NCBI RefSeq assembly: GCF_910583865.1
Contig: NZ_CAJTYX010000023.1
Span: forward strand, 1-47,210
Direction: 5' to 3'
From: an uncultured Muribaculum sp.
Lineage (GTDB): Bacteria; Bacteroidota; Bacteroidia; Bacteroidales; Muribaculaceae
DNA: 47,210 nt
This document shows, in pieces, positions 41,109 through 47,210 of the stretch; position 1 is the stretch's first letter; every line of letters begins with the position of its first letter. A program made the translations under genes and the position numbers. The notes beneath the pieces are model-generated. The model was not told the DNA's origin and made no database searches. It saw only the letters and a program-made list of their open reading frames with translations.

Positions 41109-41231
41109 AATCCCGCACAGGGATTCTCATAATCGCACAGAGCATACGGAAAGCACAGAGATATGGCTTAAAATTTTGCCTTTTTCTCTGTGCTCTCCGT
41201 ATGCTCTGTGCGAGATTATATGTGCGGGATT
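41109..41231. terminator. very long imperfect palindrome between metK and the regulator gene
   Basis: 41109-41161 and 41185-41231 form a near-perfect inverted repeat of about 45-50 bp (cgcacagagcatacgga and its complement), with a 23-nt loop ending in TTTTTC. The two flanking genes converge (stops 41091 and 41250). It should end transcription on both strands. The word composition (CACAGAG, CATACGGA, CACGGA) matches the hairpin after carB at 8520-8570, pointing to a dispersed intergenic element. Confidence 0.75.
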
Positions 41232-41249
41232 GTGCGCCGTGCGAGGAGG

Positions 41250-44200
41250 TCAGGACTCGGGGGCATCGGCGGGGACAGTTTCCTTTTTGTTGCGGAACTC
41301 CGAGGGAGTCATTCCGGTCTCTTTCTTGAAGCATTTCGTGAAGTACTTCGGATCGGAGAACCCGACGGCGAATGCTATCTGCGAAAAGCTCATGCGGCTG
41401 TTGGCAATCAACTCCTGGGCGCGTTGCAGGCGAAGCCGGCGCAGGAAATCGCTCGGCGACATCCCCACCATCGACTTTATCTTGCCGTAGAACACCGTGC
41501 GACCCATGTTGACCGCTTCGGCAAGTTCCTCTATTTTCAGGTTCTCGTCGCCGATGCGGGTGTCGAGGAACTTCAAAAGCCGCTGCATCATCTCCTGATC
41601 CTCGTCGACTATTGTCGGTGAGGCGAGACGGTAATCGGGTGTGGGCGGCGCGGGAGCCGGCGGTGTGTCGTCGTGGCGTTGCCTGTTCTCCTCCGCCTCG
41701 CGTTCCGCCTGAGCCATGACGGCCTGCTCGTGCATCACACGCGTGATTTCCTCAAGCGTGCGGCGCTGCTGTTCGTTTATTTCCGACATGCGGGCGTTGT
41801 CACGGCGCAGCAGATAGACGGTGACAGCACCTCCGGCCACGACAAGCACGATGAGCACGATTACACCTATTCCGCGCCACGATTCCCAGAACGAAGGCTC
41901 TACCGTGAGTTTTATCTCCCTGACGTTGCCGGTCCAGCGGCCTGCGCTGTTGGTGCTGCGCAGATGCAGGGTGTGCACTCCCGGCGAGAGACGGCCAAGC
42001 TTAAGCCGCCCCTCGTTGCCGAGTGTACGCCAAAGAGTGTCGTTATCGATGCGGTAGGCGTAGCGCAGACTTCCCCGGTCGGCATAGTCGAGCGCGGAAA
42101 ATTCGATTGTGATGTTACGATCGTTGCCCCCTATGGTTATTTCCGACGGATTAAGGCCGGTGTCAGGATGTTGATGCGATCCGTGGAGCACACGCGTGAT
42201 GACAATACCCGGTGATTCCACGCCGGGAATCTTTTCATCGGGATTGAAGAACGCCGGACCGTTCAGCGCGCCGGTCCACATGGTATGACCGTCATATGCA
42301 GGCAACGCTTCGGTGAACTCGGCGTTGTCGGTATGGCTCAGCGTGCGGTCGGTGGCCGTGACAGGATTGTATGCCACGATACCTGATTCGCGCACAATAT
42401 AGATGCGTCCGTCGGGAGTCTCCCCCAATGACAGCACATTGTCGCGCCCGGAGATTCCACTTATCCCCACAGGCTTCAACCTAAGGTTGTCTTTCAGCAG
42501 ATTGCGTTCCGCCACTACCTGAAGGCCATCCATTGTCGCTACATAGATTTTGCCGTTCCTTGCAGCGAGTATCTGCATCACGTTGGGGGTGTAAAGCGAT
42601 GAGGAATCCCCCTCCGTATGGGTTGTACGGTAGAATTTCATTGAGGCGGGGTGGTCTTTGCCGTCGACGGTGAGGAAACCTTCCGTTGTCGAGAGGAAAA
42701 CCGTACCATCAGGGCCTTCCTCCACTCGGCGCACGCGGTTGAACCCTTCGGCCGGATAGCCGTTCATGTCATTGCCACGATGGATGAACCTGTAGCCTCC
42801 GGCAGAGTCGCGGCGGGCGATATGCACCCCCGACCCGTAGGTGGCGAGCCATATGTTGCCGCGTGTATCCTCCATCACCTGATAGATGCTGTCGCACCCC
42901 ACAGAATAGGGGTCGGATGTGCGGCGGTGGTTTGTAACACGCCCGTCAGGCTCGATTATGTATAGCCCTTTCCCTTTCGTCCCTATCCATACAGTACCTT
43001 TCGAGTCGGTGAGCAGTGTGTATATGCGGTAGGCGAAGGGATTGCGGGCCGATGATATCCGTGCTTTGACGATGCCGTCGCGTCCGGATTCCTGCGTCAG
43101 GTAGCCTTTGAGATTGCCCGACAGGTCGTAACATCCTATCAGACCCGTGGCCGTACCTGCAAAAAGAGTACCGTCGGGATTGACGCTCAACGCTCTCACC
43201 TCCTCGTTGCGTTCGAGAGGGAGCACATCCACGCTTCTGCGCCCGAACGTCACACATGTAAGGTCATGCGCACCGCTGAGCCACAGGTTCGACTGGTTGT
43301 CGATAAAGTATCGTTCTATCGATGGGATAGCGGAGTAGTTAAGCTGGGGGGATACGATGGGCACAGGGTGGATACGTCCCGTCGTCTCACAGAAATAGCC
43401 GAACTCCCTGTTGCGTGGAGCAAGCCATATTGTGCCCGATGGATCTTCAATCCACAGAGGTTTGCGTGTCACCGTCACAGGGGTCGCTGTTTCTTCGGTT
43501 CCGATGCGGCTCGCACGCTCTTGTCCGGCTTTGGTGAGCAGCACGTCTCCGCCATCGGTAAATGCCCAGATGCGACCTTTCGAATCAGTGAACAGGTCGG
43601 AGACTCCCTCGTTTTCAGACGATGATATAATGCTCCACCGTTTTTTGGCAGTGTCGAACAAGGCTATTCCTGACGATGTGGCGGCCATCAGGTGATTGTC
43701 GCCGAAACGCCGTCCGGCACGCACCGACGGACGCCCCGGTATGGCTGGAAGAGCCGACAATTTTCCTCCGGTGTAGACATAAGTCCTCCCGTCATTGGTC
43801 AGGAAAAAGTCTTTGCCGTCGATCTCCACCGGCTCCATGAATGTGCCGTCGGCATGTACATCTCTGCCATATAGATTTATACCCGCATCAGTGAATATCC
43901 ATTCCTGACCCGACGGAGTGCTTTTTACCGTTATGATCCTTTTTGCCCCGATGGCAGCCATGCGGGCCGAATTCCACACCTCCATGGTCGATGTGTCGGA
44001 GGGTGATGCGGCATCAAGCCTTACCGTCGGCTTCCCGCGAGATCCTATCAGCCATATTCCGGCAGGAGTGACCGACATCGACCTGCAATGGTAGTCCTCA
44101 CCCGTTTTACGCTCGACATTCTCATTTACAGCGATAAACTTCCCGGTAGACGTGTCGAGATAATAAGGCAGTTCGCCGTAGAGGTGCGCCCATATGCGTC

Positions 44201-44531
44201 GATGGCAATCGGGCCATATGGATGTGATCCGGTTGGTTGGCAGAGTCCCGTTCTCGTCGCCCGACCGATAGCTGATAAACCTGTCGCCGTCGAAATTCGA
44301 CAGTCCGTTCCATGTCGACACCCATATCATGTCGTCGGCATCCTGCACTATGCGCGACACGTTGTGCGACGGCAGCCCGTCGGACGTGCGGTATGTGCGC
44401 ACCCGGCAATAAGGCTGCGCGCAAATGGTGTTTATGAGCAGTGTCGCTGCGGCTATGAGCATTACTGCCGTGGCAACCGGACGTGATGCCCGATATGTTG
44501 AAGAATCTGTTCCTGTCACTGCGGTGTTCAT
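41250..44531 (-). CDS. membrane sensor with propeller and AraC domain, without kinase
   Basis: 1093 aa. A signal/TM segment (about 21-36) precedes two seven-bladed Reg_prop propellers (typical repeats GLPSHNVSRIVQDADDMIWVSTWNGLSNFDG, VGCDSIYQVMEDTRGNIWLATYGSGV). A Y_Y_Y-like domain (about 780-880, ITIEFSALDYADRGSLRYAYRID) is followed by one TM helix (887-908), a coiled coil (about 910-950), a Pro-rich linker, and an AraC-type HTH (about 980-1083, LAEAVNMGRTVFYGKIKSMVGMSPSDFLRRLRL). In hybrid two-component regulators of this build, HisKA, HATPase and receiver domains lie between TM and AraC; here they are absent. It would therefore act as a one-component transmembrane regulator. It is divergent from, and may control, the lipoprotein genes at 44896-47210. 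Confidence 0.88.
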   Translation of the reverse strand: MNTAVTGTDSSTYRASRPVATAVMLIAAATLLINTICAQPYCRVRTYRTSDGLPSHNVSRIVQDADDMIWVSTWNGLSNFDGDRFISYRSGDENGTLPTNRITSIWPDCHRRIWAHLYGELPYYLDTSTGKFIAVNENVERKTGEDYHCRSMSVTPAGIWLIGSRGKPTVRLDAASPSDTSTMEVWNSARMAAIGAKRIITVKSTPSGQEWIFTDAGINLYGRDVHADGTFMEPVEIDGKDFFLTNDGRTYVYTGGKLSALPAIPGRPSVRAGRRFGDNHLMAATSSGIALFDTAKKRWSIISSSENEGVSDLFTDSKGRIWAFTDGGDVLLTKAGQERASRIGTEETATPVTVTRKPLWIEDPSGTIWLAPRNREFGYFCETTGRIHPVPIVSPQLNYSAIPSIERYFIDNQSNLWLSGAHDLTCVTFGRRSVDVLPLERNEEVRALSVNPDGTLFAGTATGLIGCYDLSGNLKGYLTQESGRDGIVKARISSARNPFAYRIYTLLTDSKGTVWIGTKGKGLYIIEPDGRVTNHRRTSDPYSVGCDSIYQVMEDTRGNIWLATYGSGVHIARRDSAGGYRFIHRGNDMNGYPAEGFNRVRRVEEGPDGTVFLSTTEGFLTVDGKDHPASMKFYRTTHTEGDSSSLYTPNVMQILAARNGKIYVATMDGLQVVAERNLLKDNLRLKPVGISGISGRDNVLSLGETPDGRIYIVRESGIVAYNPVTATDRTLSHTDNAEFTEALPAYDGHTMWTGALNGPAFFNPDEKIPGVESPGIVITRVLHGSHQHPDTGLNPSEITIGGNDRNITIEFSALDYADRGSLRYAYRIDNDTLWRTLGNEGRLKLGRLSPGVHTLHLRSTNSAGRWTGNVREIKLTVEPSFWESWRGIGVIVLIVLVVAGGAVTVYLLRRDNARMSEINEQQRRTLEEITRVMHEQAVMAQAEREAEENRQRHDDTPPAPAPPTPDYRLASPTIVDEDQEMMQRLLKFLDTRIGDENLKIEELAEAVNMGRTVFYGKIKSMVGMSPSDFLRRLRLQRAQELIANSRMSFSQIAFAVGFSDPKYFTKCFKKETGMTPSEFRNKKETVPADAPES

Positions 44532-44590
44532 GGCTGCGTAGAAATGTGAAATATATAATTAGCCCTGCAATTCGTAAAAAAGGTCGAATG

Positions 44591-44622
44591 CAAAGTAACG
44601 AAATCGAAAGATAATTTGCAAA
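44591..44622 (-). promoter_or_regulatory. promoter of the propeller-AraC regulator
   Basis: On the minus strand TTTG (44622-44619) and TTACTTTG (44598-44591) with 20 nt between, the same box variant as in the nan promoter. The rest of the 364-bp gap (to 44895) holds the leader of the divergent lipoprotein operon and AT-rich spacer. Confidence 0.6.
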
Positions 44623-44784
44623 TTGCAGCAGGGAAATTTAAATTTGCATAAGTGTTATAAGTGAATGTTAAAACGTTAAATCATGTATGGTTATAGCTCG
44701 TATCGACAGGGAGAATTTTAATTTTACGCCCAATGCGTCAAAAAATCACCCCGACTTCCTTTTTTATTTATGAATTTTGCACAT

Positions 44785-44842
44785 GTGACTGAGGCTTCCG
44801 GCGACTATTGCCGAGGAAGAGGTCACTGCGGCGATTCGCCGC
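44785..44842 (+). promoter_or_regulatory. two hairpins in the 5' leader of the fimbrillin-like operon
   Basis: A long interrupted hairpin spans 44785-44825 (GTGAC...GTCAC outside, CTTCC...GGAAG and GGC...GCC inside). It is directly followed by a compact 6-bp GCGGCG/CGCCGC stem-loop (44828-44842). They lie about 55-110 nt before the start codon at 44896, just after AT-rich sequence that may hold the promoter (aattttgcac near 44772-44781). Confidence 0.45.
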
Positions 44843-44895
44843 AACAATGCAGATATCCATAAAAAGTAATCTAAACCAAATAAACCAATAATATC

Positions 44896-45786
44896 ATGAT
44901 CAAATCACTATCAAAGTCCATGCTCGGGCTGGCAGTGGTGTTGACAGCCTGTTCACAGGATGTCGATGTGATTGCTCCGGTTGCCGATAGCGGCAATGCC
45001 GGCACAGGCGGTGCGACCGTGACCATGGCACTCTCCCGTGCTTCGGCTGCGGAGTTCGCGCAGGCGGGGATTCAGAAATTCTCTGTCTATGTCTATAAAG
45101 TGGAACGTCGCGGCACTGCCCTTTTCATGGAGAAGGAAGTGGATGTGGCAGATCCGAAGCTCAGTCTCGAATTTCCTTTGGGTGAGACCTATCAGACGTT
45201 TGCCGTCGCCAACGCGTCGTCTATATCCGACAAGGAGGCATGCGAGACGGCGATGATCCATCTCGATCCACGTGCGGAGAGCGACGTGTGGCTGGCAAGC
45301 CCCGTGCGTTTCGCCACCGACAAGTCGGTAGCCTCGGTATCTCTCGAGTTGCGCCGGGTAGTGTCGAGGGTGACGTTTGCCGCCGCCGAGAACGATACTC
45401 CGGAAGGACAGGCCCTGCTCGATTCCCAGTCGGACTTCGACCGCATCGATGTCACTTTCAGGAATGTCGCCGACTCCTACCTCGTGAGCAAGTTGTTGGC
45501 ACAGCCTGCCGACCTGACCGTCACCACCGACGCCTCCACCCGCTACGGCACGACGATCTATACTTTCGAGACGCGCAATGCCGACATCAACGGTGCGCTA
45601 TACCTTAATTATATGAAAGGTGGTGCTGTCGTCAACACGTCGTCGAGCGACCTTGACGTGAACTCGGTCTATGCTCCCGGCGGAGCCTACACACTGAAAG
45701 TGCCGGTCACCGACATCAACTTCGTGACCACCCCCTGGGCACGTTCAGGCATATCACCCCTGACAGTCACCGTTACCGATTTCTAA
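44896..45786 (+). CDS. FimB/Mfa2-family-like fimbrillin-associated lipoprotein
   Basis: 296 aa. A lipoprotein signal with lipobox LTAC (C19) is followed by a two-domain beta structure. FSVYVYKVERRGTALFMEKEV and ASVSLELRRVVSRVTFAAAEND are typical of fimbrillin/FimB-Mfa2-type proteins, in which the RRVVSRVTF-like strand marks the first domain. Such lipoproteins are anchors or minor subunits of type V pili assembled on the Bacteroidales outer membrane. It is the first gene of an operon with 45806 and is divergent from the AraC-type regulator. No major fimbrillin is visible within the window, so the pilus role is inferred from family resemblance. Confidence 0.68.
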   Translation: MIKSLSKSMLGLAVVLTACSQDVDVIAPVADSGNAGTGGATVTMALSRASAAEFAQAGIQKFSVYVYKVERRGTALFMEKEVDVADPKLSLEFPLGETYQTFAVANASSISDKEACETAMIHLDPRAESDVWLASPVRFATDKSVASVSLELRRVVSRVTFAAAENDTPEGQALLDSQSDFDRIDVTFRNVADSYLVSKLLAQPADLTVTTDASTRYGTTIYTFETRNADINGALYLNYMKGGAVVNTSSSDLDVNSVYAPGGAYTLKVPVTDINFVTTPWARSGISPLTVTVTDF

Positions 45787-45805
45787 TCAACCGATTCCAG
45801 ACGAT

Positions 45806-47210
45806 ATGAAACGATATATCAATTGCGGCATCATGATGCTTTCTGTCACAGCCGCGTTAATTTCCACATCATGCAGCAAGGATGAGGCCTACGAGTCGTC
45901 GGTGACGCGCGATCTACAGATGACACTCGACGGCGAGCCGTGGAACATATATTACGGCACTGCCAACAAGCCCCTGTTCATATATTCTGCCGACGGGGCA
46001 TACCTTCACAATTATTCCACGTCGTTCCGCTTCTCGCTCGACGAGGGGCAGTACCGCGTGCTCGCCACCACGCAGGCCGACTACCTCACTCCGCCCACAT
46101 CGCTCAACGACCAGATCATCGAGCAGGATCCGGAGACACGCCGTACATTCGCCATCTCCGACCCGGTGACATACAGCGCCGGCGATCCGATGACACTGCA
46201 CCTAAAGACCCGCACCGGCCTGCTGAGGCTGCGCGCCACCGACGTGAAGTCAGACAAGAGCTATTCGTCGATACGCACCACCCTCACCACACCCGTCACA
46301 GCCTACCATGTAGGGCAGGCCGCCGTGCTGCTCGGAGACCCATATGAGCTGACACGCACGAAAGAGACCACGGGTGGCGGTGTCGGCTTTACCGAAGATG
46401 CCGTGCTGCTCGGCGCCGATGTCCCACTTGAAGTGCGTCTCGACTATCTCGACGCCGCAGGGCAGGTGGTGAAATCGCGCACACTCCAGGGTGAAGAAGC
46501 CATAAAGGTGGCACCCAACGACACTACCGTGGTTGAGTTCATGCTCAACAATCCCGACGAGCTTGTCACCATCGACTACAACATCGTAATCGGACCCACG
46601 AAGTGGAATGAATCCACACTGTTCCCGTCCACCGAGGTACGTGTGCCCGACGGCTACACTTATGTCGCTCCCGGCGAGTCGGTCGATGATGTGATCAAGG
46701 CCCAGGCTGCCGATCCGTCAATCGACGAAATACGCATATTCCTCAAGGCCGATGCCGCCTACAAGATCGGAGGCACCAGCACCAACACCATCAGCAAATC
46801 AATCTCGATCCTCGGCCAGACTCCCGGCTACGGGCAGAGCGAGGCGGTAGTTACGCTGAACTCCTACACCATAAGCGGCAATGTCAACCGCATACATTTC
46901 GAGAATATCGAATTCAAGGGCCTCGCAAGCCGCTTCTTCTACCTCAACAACCAGGCCACGTGTGAAGTACAGGAAATCTCGATGATCAACTGCCGCTTCC
47001 CCGCCAAATGGAGCAACGGCCAGATCTGGCACCAGACCAACGCAACCGCGATCATCCACAATTTCCGCATGAAAGGCTGCACGGTCGCAAACATCGTAGC
47101 CCCCAACGCCAATGCCATATTCAATTTCCAGTCCTCAAGACCGATGTCGATCTACAACTATTACTGTCCGCTAAACTTTAGAGGGCGATTGAAAAATAGG
47201 ACCGATTCCA
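45806..47210 (+). CDS. surface lipoprotein with DUF4957-like beta-helix, partial
   Basis: An open frame from ATG 45806 to the end of the window (468 codons, no stop). A lipoprotein signal with lipobox STSC (C23) is followed by an N-terminal fimbrillin-like beta domain (residues about 35-150, with LHLKTRTGLLRLRATDVKS), then a linker. The segment VPDGYTYVAPGESVDDVIKAQ...ISKSISILGQTPG...IHFENIEFKGL...MINCRF is typical of DUF4957/DUF5123-type right-handed beta-helix proteins. It lies 19 bp after the FimB-like gene and is surely co-transcribed. Likely a cell-surface adhesin-like or glycan-associated lipoprotein. The last ~15 codons (from about 47165) do not continue the pattern and may belong to an inserted element. 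Confidence 0.7.
   Translation, partial: MKRYINCGIMMLSVTAALISTSCSKDEAYESSVTRDLQMTLDGEPWNIYYGTANKPLFIYSADGAYLHNYSTSFRFSLDEGQYRVLATTQADYLTPPTSLNDQIIEQDPETRRTFAISDPVTYSAGDPMTLHLKTRTGLLRLRATDVKSDKSYSSIRTTLTTPVTAYHVGQAAVLLGDPYELTRTKETTGGGVGFTEDAVLLGADVPLEVRLDYLDAAGQVVKSRTLQGEEAIKVAPNDTTVVEFMLNNPDELVTIDYNIVIGPTKWNESTLFPSTEVRVPDGYTYVAPGESVDDVIKAQAADPSIDEIRIFLKADAAYKIGGTSTNTISKSISILGQTPGYGQSEAVVTLNSYTISGNVNRIHFENIEFKGLASRFFYLNNQATCEVQEISMINCRFPAKWSNGQIWHQTNATAIIHNFRMKGCTVANIVAPNANAIFNFQSSRPMSIYNYYCPLNFRGRLKNRTDS

Overview
The window looks like a chromosome segment of a gut Bacteroidales bacterium, most probably of the Muribaculaceae type. That placement is inferred from a fused SecDF, Bacteroidetes-style promoters (TTG/TTTG about 20 nt before TAnnTTTG), a Nan-type sialic acid operon, fimbrillin-like and DUF4957-like lipoproteins, and a GC-rich core interrupted by AT-rich islands. 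No taxonomic marker was searched.

Layout. 1-54 is the 3' part of a tRNA-Pro(CGG). From the tRNA end to 4019 lies a compact, AT-rich integrative element: tyrosine recombinase, zinc-ribbon membrane protein, two winged-helix proteins, direct-repeat att cores at both ends and integrase arm-type sites. 4104-4934 holds three small phage/element-type genes read leftward from a palindromic operator/promoter. carB (5270-8482) begins the GC-rich chromosome.

8810-23012 is the most unusual part. A class I lanthipeptide-like locus (14426-19861) encodes a LanC cyclase, a dehydratase split into two proteins, and two very large precursors on the opposite strand: 195 aa with 23 Cys and 164 aa with 17 Cys. 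The precursors share a leader, and in both the Cys are spaced about every seven residues, nearly always with an intervening Thr/Ser. The locus is bracketed by four paralogous secreted proteins (8810, 10427, 12801, 20142). These have near-identical N-terminal halves and a hypervariable insert in a TonB-plug-like domain. They look like the C-terminal half of a known type of Bacteroidales macroglobulin/plug outer-membrane protein whose N-terminal half is a separate gene at 21807. I think this locus is the best candidate for an undescribed system: a repetitive, many-ring RiPP with an amplified family of surface or periplasmic partners. It contains no dedicated exporter or leader peptidase. A complete RND tripartite efflux set (23139-29020) follows on the same strand, but whether it is linked functionally is unknown.

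29021-33397 (minus strand) is a sialic acid catabolic operon (nanT, nanA lyase, AGE-type epimerase) followed by a GH16 lipoprotein. mutS diverges from it. secDF (minus) and metK (plus) diverge from a 529-bp region that contains a SAM-II-type riboswitch followed by an intrinsic terminator, upstream of metK. The right end has a membrane regulator with a sensor propeller joined directly to an AraC DNA-binding domain, without kinase or receiver. Divergent from it are two lipoprotein genes (FimB/Mfa2-like and a DUF4957-like beta-helix protein); the second runs off the window and may be interrupted near 47165.
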